From Candidatus Latescibacterota bacterium (GTDB lineage Bacteria > Latescibacterota > 4484-107), in contig JAUWMS010000044.1 in NCBI GenBank assembly GCA_030613045.1, positions 1 to 10,284 on the forward strand: a DNA stretch of 10,284 nucleotides. Reading direction: 5' to 3'. Position numbers and translations under genes: made by a program. Below the pieces are notes generated by a model, which saw nothing but the letters and a program-made list of their open reading frames with translations, ran no database searches and was not told where the DNA came from. Positions 1-7,800 of the stretch are shown piece by piece. Each line of letters opens with the position of its first letter. Positions within the stretch are counted from its first letter, which is position 1.

Positions 1-1925
1 GGGACCAAGCCGGACGAGTCGGGGGCCGGCTGTCGCGGAGCCGCGATGATGCCGAGCTGCGCCGAAACGGGGGCTGCGCCTCCCAAAAGAACCTGCCGCC
101 GACGCTATGCGAGCAGCGTATTGAGGAGGATGGCTGGCTGATCTTCACGGGACGATTTCCCGAAGCTCACGCCTTTGGCGCGGTGGGCCGGGTCACGGTC
201 ACCAACGGCAGGATACGGACGGAACGGGATGAAATCGTGGTCGAAGGGGCGGATGAGCTGCTGCTTCAGGTAAGACTTTTCGTCCACGAAGATCCGGAGG
301 AGGCCGTTCCCGGACTTCGCAGGGAACTGCAGGATGAAGCCGCTGATTTTGACCTGGCGCTCTCCGAGCACGCGGCAATGCACGGGGAGTTGTTCAACCG
401 CATGACGCTGGAATTGGCCCCTGAAAAGCGCCTATCGAACGAAGAGATGCTGATGGCGGCGTATGAGGGGACGGCGCCCAATGCGCTCATCCAGACCATG
501 TTCGAGTTCGGTCGCTATCTGCTGATCTGCTCCAATCGTCCGGGCGGCTGGCCGGCCAACCTGCAGGGCATCTGGAACGGGGATTACGCCCCGGCCTGGA
601 ACTCGGATTTTCACAACGATGAAAACGTGCAGATGAACTATTGGCAGGCGCTCCCAGGGAACTTGCCGGAGGCTACCTTACCCTTTTTCGACTATTATGA
701 GCGGCATCTGGACGACTTCCGTGATAATGCCCGGAAGCTCTACGGATGCAGGGGAATCTTTGTGCCGATCGCTCAAACCACGCACGGTCTGGCGTTTCCA
801 TGTGTCTGGACAAACTGGGTCTCCGCGGCGGGCTGGTTGGCGCAGCTTTTCTACGACTACACCCTTTTCACCGGCGACCGGAAATTCCTAACCGAACGCG
901 CCGTGCCGTGGCTGAGAGAAGTGGCGCACTTCTACGAGGATTTTCTCTTTGAGGGTCCGGACGGGAAGCTGGTGTTCTCCCCCTCGATTTCGCCCGAGAA
1001 CACCCCCATCGGCGAAGGCATGCATCTGCTCACCGTCAATGCGACGATGGACGTCGCGATCTGCCGCGAGGTGCTGAACAACCTTTGTGAGGCGTGTGAA
1101 TCGCTCCGCATCGAGCAGGACGGCGTGGCCCGTTGGCGCGCCATGCTGGACAGACTCCCGGAGTATGCCGTCAACGAGGATGGCGCTTTGCGGGAATGGT
1201 TGCATCCCAAATTTGAGGACCACTATCACCACCGGCATCAGTCGCACCTGTATCCGCTGTTCCCCGGCATTGAGATCATCGAAGAAACGCATCCTGCGTT
1301 GTTTGAGGCCTGTCGGGTCGCGGTCGAGAAGCGGCTTGTGATCGGCCTGACGAGCCAGACCGGCTGGTCCATGGCGCACATGGCCAATAGTTACGCCCGG
1401 CTGGGGCAGGGCAATCGGGCGCTGGAGTGCATTGAAATCCTTACGCGCAGCAGCACGGGCCCCAATCTGTTTACCTATCACAACGACTGGCGCGACATGG
1501 GCCTGAGCCTTGGCGGCTGGGGCGAACATCCGCCTTTTCAGATAGACGCCAACTTCGGGATAACCGCGGCGATCCTTGAAATGCTGGTGTTCAGCAAACC
1601 CGGACTTGTCAAGCTGCTGCCTGCCCTACCCGACAAATGGACTCGTGGCCGGGCTTTCGGAATCGCTTGTCGCGGAGGCATTGTGCTTGATCTGGAATGG
1701 GACCGTTCCGGAGGAGAGATGAGCGCCACGTTGATCAGCAAACGCGATCAGGAGGTGTGGGTCAAGTTGCCGGCGGGAATGAAGGAAGTTGAATCCGGTC
1801 ATGAAAGACGAGAAACGCCTCCATCCCATTGGGGGCGTTCGTATGTGCGTGTTGCGCTTCCACAAGGCAAACCGATCCGAATTCGGGCTGAAGCCGAAAT
1901 ACCCGCAAAGAAATCTCATGCATAA
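1..1925 (+). CDS. GH95-family alpha-L-fucosidase / alpha-L-galactosidase-type glycoside hydrolase, 5' truncated by window edge
   Basis: The frame is open from the first bases, so the GTG at 183 is internal and the true start lies outside the window. Residue numbers count from that GTG. The visible part is the end of the N-terminal beta domain and linker, then the (alpha/alpha)6 barrel and C-terminal beta domain. Family hallmarks are LPANLQGIWN-like WPANLQGIWNGD (123-134), NVQMNYW (148-154), FSPSISPEN (265-273), HRHQSHLYPLFPG and FQIDANFG. E272 in SPEN and D455 in QIDANFG match the general acid and the acidic catalytic residue known for GH95. In the NxN motif that precedes LQMNYW in characterised members, the first Asn is Asp here (HNDEN, 144-148), so activity or substrate may differ. 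GH95 enzymes hydrolyse alpha-L-fucosides or alpha-L-galactosides by inversion. The stop overlaps the next start by 8 bp, implying translational coupling. Localisation cannot be judged without the N-terminus. Confidence 0.9.
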   Translation, partial: DQAGRVGGRLSRSRDDAELRRNGGCASQKNLPPTLCEQRIEEDGWLIFTGRFPEAHAFGAVGRVTVTNGRIRTERDEIVVEGADELLLQVRLFVHEDPEEAVPGLRRELQDEAADFDLALSEHAAMHGELFNRMTLELAPEKRLSNEEMLMAAYEGTAPNALIQTMFEFGRYLLICSNRPGGWPANLQGIWNGDYAPAWNSDFHNDENVQMNYWQALPGNLPEATLPFFDYYERHLDDFRDNARKLYGCRGIFVPIAQTTHGLAFPCVWTNWVSAAGWLAQLFYDYTLFTGDRKFLTERAVPWLREVAHFYEDFLFEGPDGKLVFSPSISPENTPIGEGMHLLTVNATMDVAICREVLNNLCEACESLRIEQDGVARWRAMLDRLPEYAVNEDGALREWLHPKFEDHYHHRHQSHLYPLFPGIEIIEETHPALFEACRVAVEKRLVIGLTSQTGWSMAHMANSYARLGQGNRALECIEILTRSSTGPNLFTYHNDWRDMGLSLGGWGEHPPFQIDANFGITAAILEMLVFSKPGLVKLLPALPDKWTRGRAFGIACRGGIVLDLEWDRSGGEMSATLISKRDQEVWVKLPAGMKEVESGHERRETPPSHWGRSYVRVALPQGKPIRIRAEAEIPAKKSHA

Positions 1926-2826
1926 AAAACTTCAGAACCAAAATGCCGCGCAAGTCGTCGTATCCGACCGGGTCAAATTTCGTCATCGGGACCGGGAGTA
2001 TTTCGGGTATGTCTCCAAAAAAGGGAGAAAGGTTGCGACCGTTCTTTGCGACGACCATCGCGAATTTGACGTACCCTACGGGATGATCGCGAAAATTCCC
2101 GGCGCCAGGCAACAGCCGGTTCAAAGCCGTGCGGATACATTACGATTGCAGTTTCACGTAAACGACCGGGTGCGTTTCGATTTCAAAGGACGCGCGCTTC
2201 ATGGCACCATTGCCCGGATCAACCCCAAACGAGCCCATATCGTCTGCGACGACGAGCGGGAGGTTCAAGTCCCCTATACGTTGTTGACGCTGATCTCCAC
2301 AAGCGATGATCCACATCGTACGGCGATAGACCGGGACGAGGCAACACTGGAAGCCATTGCGGATCGCGCCAGGAGATTGATGGCACAGCATGCGCTGCGT
2401 GATTGGAGTTTCCAGTTCGATCATGGCACCCGGCGCGCGGGATGTTGTCTTTACGAAACGCAAGTCATTTCTCTTTCTTACGAATACGCGAAACACGATT
2501 CCGAACAGGGCATTCGGGATACCCTTTTGCACGAGATCGCCCATGCCCTGGTCGGAAAAGGACATCATCACGATGCGGTTTGGCGCGCCAAAGCCATTGA
2601 AATCGGCTGCTCTGGAAAGCGGCTTCACGACATCCAATTCACGCCGCCGAGATATATCGTTCGATGCGCTCATGATTGCTGGGTTGCCACGGCGGAAAGG
2701 AGGCGGCGGAACGCTGTTTGCAAAACATGTCGCGGAAAGCTCGTGTATGTGACCTATACAGACGAACGATGGGATAAGGAAAAAAAACGAATCGCGGTAA
2801 AAACGAATGCGGCCATACCCCAATAA
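1918..2826 (+). CDS. SprT-like zinc metallopeptidase with two N-terminal SH3-like repeats
   Basis: A 302-residue protein starting at the ATG inside the GH95 stop region (ATGCATAA overlap). An upstream in-frame ATG at 1789 would only extend it over GH95 coding sequence. No clear Shine-Dalgarno sequence is visible, so coupling to GH95 is likely. Residues 17-60 and 83-126 are an ungapped tandem repeat of 44 residues with 17 identities (DRVxF...CDDxRExxVPY...I), resembling small SH3/KOW-like barrels. The rest is a SprT-like domain: HEIAH at 205-209, GHHHDAVW at 215-222 giving a third zinc ligand, then a zinc ribbon with C250/C254 and C268/C271. SprT/Spartan relatives are metalloproteases, and Spartan cleaves DNA-protein crosslinks; the bacterial role is unclear. 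The tail is Lys/Arg-rich. The product is not obviously linked to sugar metabolism, and its lower GC suggests a separate origin. Confidence 0.85.
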   Translation: MHKKLQNQNAAQVVVSDRVKFRHRDREYFGYVSKKGRKVATVLCDDHREFDVPYGMIAKIPGARQQPVQSRADTLRLQFHVNDRVRFDFKGRALHGTIARINPKRAHIVCDDEREVQVPYTLLTLISTSDDPHRTAIDRDEATLEAIADRARRLMAQHALRDWSFQFDHGTRRAGCCLYETQVISLSYEYAKHDSEQGIRDTLLHEIAHALVGKGHHHDAVWRAKAIEIGCSGKRLHDIQFTPPRYIVRCAHDCWVATAERRRRNAVCKTCRGKLVYVTYTDERWDKEKKRIAVKTNAAIPQ

Positions 2827-2862
2827 TTCTTTGCGCGCGTATTCCGATCAGGTTCTTCAACG

Positions 2863-2920
2863 AAGGAGGATTTTCGTGCACGGAGAGGAATTCCACTATG
2901 AGTGGACAACCATTTGGTGA
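2863..2920 (+). promoter_or_regulatory. Two Shine-Dalgarno sites and a possible 14-codon leader before the TIM-barrel gene
   Basis: AAGGAGGA at 2863-2870 is the strongest ribosome-binding site in this gap, but it is too far from the ATG at 2898 to serve it. It is correctly spaced (6 nt from AGGAGG) from a GTG at 2876, which opens a 14-codon frame ending in TGA at 2918-2920, out of frame with and overlapping the main gene start. A second, weaker site GGAGAGG at 2882-2888 is 9 nt before the ATG at 2898 and probably serves it. The mini-frame may couple translation or be chance. Confidence 0.35.
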
Positions 2921-4367
2921 TCGGCGGGTTTATTACAACAATTTTGCCGCTCATCTGCTCAACGCATACAATCCCAACATGCTGTACCCGGACCTGCTCA
3001 ATCAGTGGTCGGACGACGACTGGCGATGCGTGATCGATATGGTCGCCGGCTTTGGTTTCACGGCCTTCGAGTTTTGGTTGGTGCCGCGGTTGTTCTGTCG
3101 TGAGGGCATCAAGTCGGAATTCGGCAAGGCGTTCGCACGCCGGATCCGGATCGTGACGGATTACGCGCACGAGTGCGGGATTGAGATCATCATGCTTTGT
3201 TCGCTATGCACCGTTGGGGCGGACTGGCGAACGTTTTGCCCGAATGTGAAGCACGAGTGGGACGAGGTGCGTCACCTTTGGAACACGTGGACCCGCGCGT
3301 TTCCGGAGTTGGATGGGATCTCCCTCTTCCCCGGCGATCCGGGAGCCTGCAGCCGCAACGGATGTACCGCGGAGACGTACATTGACCGCTCCGTCGAGAT
3401 TGCACGGTTGGTTCGGAAAAATCTTCCGCGGGCGGAAATAGAGTTCGGCACCTGGGGGCCGCCGTTTTTCGGTTGGGGAATCATCGAGGGCCCGGAGGGA
3501 TGGCAGGGCGAATTCCTGCCCGCCTATCAGCATACGGCGTGGACGTTTGAGAAGGACCGTTCCGAGCGCGCTATGGAGCACCTGTTGAAGCGGCTTCCCG
3601 ATTTCCCGGAGCCGACCTCCGTGGCCATCAATCTGGGCTTCAATCCCGACGGGAATCCCGAGGGAGGGATGAGCGCCATCCCGTGGGCGAGAGAGATCGC
3701 CAAGACGCATCGTATTCAGACGTGGGACTTCAGCCTCACGGAAGGCGAAAACGCCATCCTGCCGCACTATCGATTTGAGCGTTTGCTCGAACAGCGGCGG
3801 CGTGAGCGCGCTGCAGCCTCTTACCGAGGCGGCATCTGCTTCACTATGACCCCGCTTCTGAACCAGCTTTCCATGTATGAAGCGGCCCAGTCGTTCCTCC
3901 ATCCCGACGCGGATCCCGCGCATGTGGCGGAAGATTTCTACCGGAGACTTTTTGGTCCCAAAGGAAGTGCGCTGGCCCAGTATCTGCCGCTGTTTGAGAT
4001 CGTGCCGGACTGGGGGCATTACGTCCGGATCGATCTTTCGCGGGAGGAGTATCATCGCGAGATGAAGTCGCTCGTCGCGTGCTTGCGTGCACTGGCGGGA
4101 AAGGAACGCGACGAATGGCCGTTCCATCCGCCGGTGGCGCGATATCGCGAAGAGTTGCTCTTCTTTGCGCAATTGTTTTTGGATCTATCGACGCCAGCCC
4201 CGGACTACGACGCGCTGTGGAAACGATATTGGAATCGCGTCTATCGGATTTATGACTTCCTTCCGGAGCACGTTGATCCCCGTCCGCGGGAGGCAACAAA
4301 CCGGCTCGTCCAGTATTTCAGAACGAACGTCCGTCCGGATGGAATTCCGGGGAAATGGAGCCACTGA
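2898..4367 (+). CDS. TIM-barrel glycosidase-like protein of unassigned family
   Basis: A 489-residue protein with no signal peptide or membrane segment; it begins MSGQPFGDRR and is probably cytoplasmic. The alternation of hydrophobic strands and helices fits a (beta/alpha)8 barrel: strand-like FGFTAFEFWLVPRL (52-65), GIEIIMLCSLC (94-104), DGISLFPGDPGAC (139-151), AEIEFGTWG (179-187), SVAINLGF. The segment GISLFPGDPGACSRNGC, with Asp147 and a pair of Cys, is reminiscent of the strand-4 acidic motif plus Cys pair in GH20/GH67/DUF4838-like proteins, but I cannot assign a family. The second half is helical and Arg/Glu-rich. The neighbours GH95 and a beta-propeller enzyme argue for a carbohydrate role. 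No start codon lies in frame between 2841 and 2898, and GGAGAGG sits 9 nt before the ATG. The fold is a moderate inference; the substrate is unknown. Confidence 0.75.
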   Translation: MSGQPFGDRRVYYNNFAAHLLNAYNPNMLYPDLLNQWSDDDWRCVIDMVAGFGFTAFEFWLVPRLFCREGIKSEFGKAFARRIRIVTDYAHECGIEIIMLCSLCTVGADWRTFCPNVKHEWDEVRHLWNTWTRAFPELDGISLFPGDPGACSRNGCTAETYIDRSVEIARLVRKNLPRAEIEFGTWGPPFFGWGIIEGPEGWQGEFLPAYQHTAWTFEKDRSERAMEHLLKRLPDFPEPTSVAINLGFNPDGNPEGGMSAIPWAREIAKTHRIQTWDFSLTEGENAILPHYRFERLLEQRRRERAAASYRGGICFTMTPLLNQLSMYEAAQSFLHPDADPAHVAEDFYRRLFGPKGSALAQYLPLFEIVPDWGHYVRIDLSREEYHREMKSLVACLRALAGKERDEWPFHPPVARYREELLFFAQLFLDLSTPAPDYDALWKRYWNRVYRIYDFLPEHVDPRPREATNRLVQYFRTNVRPDGIPGKWSH

Positions 4368-4469
4368 GGATGGCATCCTGGGAATAAGAGGTTTGCTGCA
4401 ATCGTAAGGTTCATGATGCAGATAATCCAACAAAAGCGAGGATACGGATCTCGCCACGGAGGAAACAGC

Positions 4470-5819
4470 ATGGTAGACAAGGTTGATATCGAAATGCGTT
4501 GGGAGCCCCTGGTGGACCCGTTCCTGATCGACCGGCTCGACAACGCCTCGCACCGGCTCCACGCTCCCGTGCGACGGGAAGTGGCGATGGAGATGAATGG
4601 GCCGTGCGAATGCAGCACGTCCTATTACTACAACCTGTTTTGGGACGAAGACCGCGTGCGGCTTTACTACCGGGGGATGCACGCACTGCAGCCCGACGGA
4701 ACGACCCAACAGACCGCGAACCTCGCCGAGAGCACCGATGGCATGCACTTCACGCGTCCGAATGTTGGCGCGATTGAGGTCAACGGTTCGACGGACAATA
4801 ACGTCGTCTGGTTCGATCATGGAGCGCACAACTTCTCCGTCTTCAGAGACCAGAACCCAGCTTGCGATCCGGAACAACGCTACAAAGCGGTCGGTTCGGG
4901 CGCCGATTCGGACAATATACAACGGCTCTACGGTTTCTCTTCGCCCGACGGGGTTCACTGGCGCAAAATCCAAAAAAAGCCGTTTTCGATTCCCGGTGGG
5001 TTCGATTCGTTAAACGTCGCCTTCTGGGATGCGCTCCGCAGTTGCTACCGTCTCTTCAGCCGATACGGGGACTCGGTGCGTCACGTGCGCGCGGTCCAGA
5101 GTTGTCAGTCCGAGGACTTCCTCCACTGGACCGACCCCCTGCAGCACCAATACGCCGACGGTGCGCCCTGGGAGCAGTTCTATACCAACGCCACCGTGCC
5201 TTGCCCCGGGGCGGAGCACGTGCTGCTGTCCTTTCCGATGCGTTTCGTGCCGGATCGCACCCGCTCCACCGAGGGGATGGATTATCCCGGCGAGGGCATC
5301 TCGGACGCAGTGTTTATGACCAGCCGCGATGGGGTGCACTGGGACCGGCCGTTTCTCGAAGCGTGGATTCGTCCCGGCCTGGACCCGCGCAATTGGACGC
5401 ACCGAAACATCATGCCGGCAACGGGGATCATTCCGACGGCGCCGGACGAATGGTCCATGTATGTCGGCGAGAACTACGGCTGGGACACCAACCGTCTGCG
5501 GCGGGTGACAGTGCGACCCATGGGATTTGCCAGTGTAGGCGCCGGTCCCGCGGGCGGGGAACTGCTCACGCGCGTGCTGACCTTTGCCGGGAAGCGCCTG
5601 TACCTGAACTACAGCACCTCCGCCACCGGTTCGCTGACGGTCGCGATCTGCGATCCGGACGGGCATCCGTTGGATGGATTCGATGAGATGAGTCCCATGT
5701 TCGGGGACGAGTTGGACGCGCCGGTGTCCTACGATCTTTCGTCCGTCAGAGGAACCCCGGTGCGGCTGCGGTTTCGTCTGAAGGACGCAGCCCTCTTCGC
5801 CTTGCGAACGGGAGACTGA
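4470..5819 (+). CDS. Beta-propeller glycosidase-like protein (GH43/GH32-like fold), function unassigned
   Basis: A 449-residue protein. The ATG at 4470 is preferred because GGAGGA (4458-4463) lies 6 nt upstream; an in-frame ATG at 4413 has no such site. Four blade-like repeats share an S-x-D-G-x-H-W pattern: ESTDGMHFTRP (87-97), SSPDGVHWRKI (157-167), QSEDFLHWTDP (213-223) and TSRDGVHWDRP (284-294). Such repeats are typical of five-bladed propeller glycosidases of the GH32/GH43 type and related uncharacterised proteins. The C-terminal stretch from about residue 360 (LTRVLTFAGKRLYLNYST onward) looks like a beta-sandwich. Acidic residues D60, D119, D187 and E216 could be catalytic, but I cannot assign them. 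There is no signal peptide. It follows the TIM-barrel gene by 102 bp in the same direction, so it is probably the last gene of that operon. Role in polysaccharide breakdown is inferred from fold and context. Confidence 0.75.
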   Translation: MVDKVDIEMRWEPLVDPFLIDRLDNASHRLHAPVRREVAMEMNGPCECSTSYYYNLFWDEDRVRLYYRGMHALQPDGTTQQTANLAESTDGMHFTRPNVGAIEVNGSTDNNVVWFDHGAHNFSVFRDQNPACDPEQRYKAVGSGADSDNIQRLYGFSSPDGVHWRKIQKKPFSIPGGFDSLNVAFWDALRSCYRLFSRYGDSVRHVRAVQSCQSEDFLHWTDPLQHQYADGAPWEQFYTNATVPCPGAEHVLLSFPMRFVPDRTRSTEGMDYPGEGISDAVFMTSRDGVHWDRPFLEAWIRPGLDPRNWTHRNIMPATGIIPTAPDEWSMYVGENYGWDTNRLRRVTVRPMGFASVGAGPAGGELLTRVLTFAGKRLYLNYSTSATGSLTVAICDPDGHPLDGFDEMSPMFGDELDAPVSYDLSSVRGTPVRLRFRLKDAALFALRTGD

Positions 5820-5839
5820 GCCGGCCCCCTCTCCTCCCG

Positions 5840-5859
5840 CCGTGCGATAAACCGCACGG
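5840..5859 (+). terminator. Hairpin after the propeller gene, possible terminator
   Basis: CCGTGCG (5840-5846) pairs perfectly with CGCACGG (5853-5859) around the 6-nt loop ATAAAC, starting 21 nt after the stop codon. No T-tract follows, so an intrinsic terminator is not proven. It could also protect the 3' end of the transcript or be a binding site. It abuts the 135-bp repeat copy that follows. Confidence 0.35.
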
Positions 5860-5993
5860 TGCGATGCGGGCGTCTAAGCGAAGCCCCCGACCCGTGACGT
5901 TCACGTCACGGCGGGAGGGGCAAAGGGGTTGCGTGTTCTGCTGCGAAAGTTGCAGTGTTTGCCCTTTCCGGTCGGCTGTATAAATACATATTG
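5859..5993 (+). repeat. 135-bp direct repeat, copy 1, with inverted repeat and TATAAATACAT
   Basis: Aligns without any gap to 9720-9854 (offset 3861); I count about 116 of 135 identical bases by hand. The most conserved core runs from AGCCCCCGA through the 20-bp inverted repeat CCGTGACGTTCACGTCACGG (5892-5911, 9-bp arms, TC centre) to GGGGTTGCGTGTTCTGCTGC. An outer GCCCC/GGGGC pairing (5883-5887 with 5917-5921) extends the hairpin to 39 nt. The element ends in GGCTGTATAAATACAT, which contains a -10-like TATAAAT, about 50 nt before the GH127-type start. No convincing -35 box is conserved. It may be a duplicated promoter/operator module or a dispersed intergenic repeat family. Confidence 0.8.
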
Positions 5994-6045
5994 GACAGCT
6001 TTTCAGAAATGATAAGATTGACTGAGTCGAAATGTGAGGATAACG

Positions 6046-7800
6046 ATGAGAATGAAACCTATTGACGCTCGCCACGTGAAAGTGGGCGGCGAGATTGGAA
6101 GACGCATTGACATCACAGCTCGTAACAACGTTCTTGTGATAGACATAGAGGAGGACTTTCTATCGCCTTTCAGAGACAGGAGCCGAGAGGAAGGCTACAT
6201 TGGCTTGGGCAAGCTGATTGACAGCGTGGTGCGGTTGGCGGCATATATGGACGATGACGAGGTGCTGTCCTGTAAGGACCGTATCATCAAAGAAGTAATC
6301 AAAACCCAGGAACCGGATGGCTACATAGGTATTATGCGCCCGGAGAAGCGTGTGGAAAGCCTGTGGGATGTGCACGAAATGTCTTACCTCATAGTCGGGC
6401 TAACCAGTAATTACCGTTTCTTCAGGGAGGAACCCTCGCTCAATGCCGCGAGGAGACTCGGAGACTATCTCCTGCGACGCTGGACGGACGAGCCGGCGAA
6501 AATACCCGACGATACCGCGTTGTCCACTCTCGGTATCGAAAATGCGATGCTGGCGCTTTACGAGCATACCAACGAACAGAAATATATAGACTTCTGTACG
6601 AAGCGGTGCGGCCTGCAAGAGTGGGATGCGCCGATTGTTCTCGGGCGGTGGGGAAGGATCGAGGGGCATGTATATAACTACCTGCACCGATGCCTGGCGC
6701 AACTGCAACTGCATTCCTTGCAGCCTGATCCGCGATTGCTGCAGCCCACACGACGGGCGTTCGATTTTATGACCAAGCGAGACGGCATGACGATCACCGG
6801 CCTTGTTGGCGACCATGAGTGCTGGCATGATACGCAGGAAGGCCTGAGCAATCTCGGTGAAACCTGCGCCACGGCCTATCTGAGTCGGTTTCTAAATAAG
6901 CTGCTTCAGCGTGAAGGCCTGTCATGCTACGGGGATATCATGGAGCGCGCCATCTACAATGGATTGTTTGCCGCTCAATCCCCGGATGGACGGAAGATTC
7001 GCTATTACACGCCATTCGACGGCCCGCGCTGCTACCATGAACTGGACACGTATTGCTGTCCCAATAACTACCGGCGTATCGTCTCTGAGTTACCATGCAT
7101 GATTTACTACCAACCGTCCGAAGGATTAGTGATCAATCTGTATGCTTCCTCGAGCGCGGAGATTGAGTCTCGCGGTGGAAACTCTCTGCGTGTGCGGCAG
7201 GACACCGAGTACCCTCGCTCCGGTCAGGTTGCGGTTCACGTGAACCCATCCAGGCCTGCACGGTTTCCCTTATGGCTGCGCATTCCCCGGTGGTGTACAG
7301 ACCCGAGAGTGGAGGTCAATCATCAACCGGTTAGGGAAGACTCTTCTTTTGCACTGTCTTCCCCTGATGAGGCAATTACGTCTGGCGACTTTCTCCGGAT
7401 AGATCGGGTCTGGAGGGCTGAGGATCAGGTGCTGCTGAGTCTGCCTATGCCTTTGCGGTTGGTCAGGGGCCGGAAGGCTCAGGCTGGACGAGTAGCTATC
7501 ATGCGTGGCCCGCAGGTTTTCTGCCTGAATCGCGGCAGACACCCCAAGTTATCCGGTATGGACTTACGCCTGCTGGTGATTGACCCTGAGTCATTAGAGG
7601 GGCCATTGGAAGACGAATCAGTCCGACCCGGAGGGCAGATGTGCCGTCTGCGGGCATGGAGTCCGGGAAAGTTTTATCCCCATGAGAAGACGGACTTATG
7701 TCTAAAGTTGACCGAATTTGCCGACCCCGGCGGCGAGGCGATCTACTTCAAAGTTCCCAACCCGGATGCTGCAGCCCTTGTTGCGGATGAACTACTTTAG
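6046..7800 (+). CDS. GH127-type beta-L-arabinofuranosidase-like protein (DUF1680 family)
   Basis: A 584-residue protein. The ATG at 6046 is chosen because GAGGA (6036-6040) is 5 nt upstream; the GTG at 6034 lies on top of that site, and ATG 6052 is a possible alternative. The N-terminal part has the family's GKLIDSVVRLAAYMDDDEV, QEPDGYIG and WDVHEMSYLIVGL motifs of the (alpha/alpha)6 barrel. GETCATAYLSR supplies E272 and C274, and TYCCPNNYRR supplies C337 and C338. In characterised GH127 these are the Glu-Cys-Cys-Cys zinc site, with the first Cys of the pair as nucleophile. A Glu at about 258 (GDHECW) may be the acid/base. The rest is beta-sandwich, ending in GRVAIMRGPQVFCLN. Length is normal for the family and there is no signal peptide, so it is probably cytoplasmic. 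GH127 removes beta-L-arabinofuranose residues; the exact substrate is not shown. Confidence 0.88.
   Translation: MRMKPIDARHVKVGGEIGRRIDITARNNVLVIDIEEDFLSPFRDRSREEGYIGLGKLIDSVVRLAAYMDDDEVLSCKDRIIKEVIKTQEPDGYIGIMRPEKRVESLWDVHEMSYLIVGLTSNYRFFREEPSLNAARRLGDYLLRRWTDEPAKIPDDTALSTLGIENAMLALYEHTNEQKYIDFCTKRCGLQEWDAPIVLGRWGRIEGHVYNYLHRCLAQLQLHSLQPDPRLLQPTRRAFDFMTKRDGMTITGLVGDHECWHDTQEGLSNLGETCATAYLSRFLNKLLQREGLSCYGDIMERAIYNGLFAAQSPDGRKIRYYTPFDGPRCYHELDTYCCPNNYRRIVSELPCMIYYQPSEGLVINLYASSSAEIESRGGNSLRVRQDTEYPRSGQVAVHVNPSRPARFPLWLRIPRWCTDPRVEVNHQPVREDSSFALSSPDEAITSGDFLRIDRVWRAEDQVLLSLPMPLRLVRGRKAQAGRVAIMRGPQVFCLNRGRHPKLSGMDLRLLVIDPESLEGPLEDESVRPGGQMCRLRAWSPGKFYPHEKTDLCLKLTEFADPGGEAIYFKVPNPDAAALVADELL

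Noticed and set aside
888..1529. Long minus-strand frame inside the GH95 gene
   Set aside because: It is antisense to a clear GH95 catalytic region with all motifs in place; such shadows are usual in GC-rich genes.
1789..1917. Upstream extension of the SprT gene to the ATG at 1789
   Set aside because: The extra 43 residues overlap the conserved-frame GH95 coding sequence and add nothing domain-like; the ATG at 1918 gives a natural start overlap.
3204..4172. Minus-strand frame of 322 codons inside the TIM-barrel gene
   Set aside because: The plus-strand frame has a ribosome-binding site and fold-like strand pattern; the antisense product is Arg/His/Pro-rich with no recognisable domain.
4367..4379. 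13-bp palindrome AGGATGGCATCCT right after the TIM-barrel stop codon
   Set aside because: Short, with a one-base centre, and not repeated elsewhere in the window; easily chance.
5746..6075. Minus-strand open frame across repeat copy 1, resembling one across copy 2 (both give QQNTQP..RRDVNVT)
   Set aside because: The shared peptide simply reflects the shared 135-bp DNA repeat read backwards. Outside the repeat the two frames have nothing in common and the first runs into the propeller gene.
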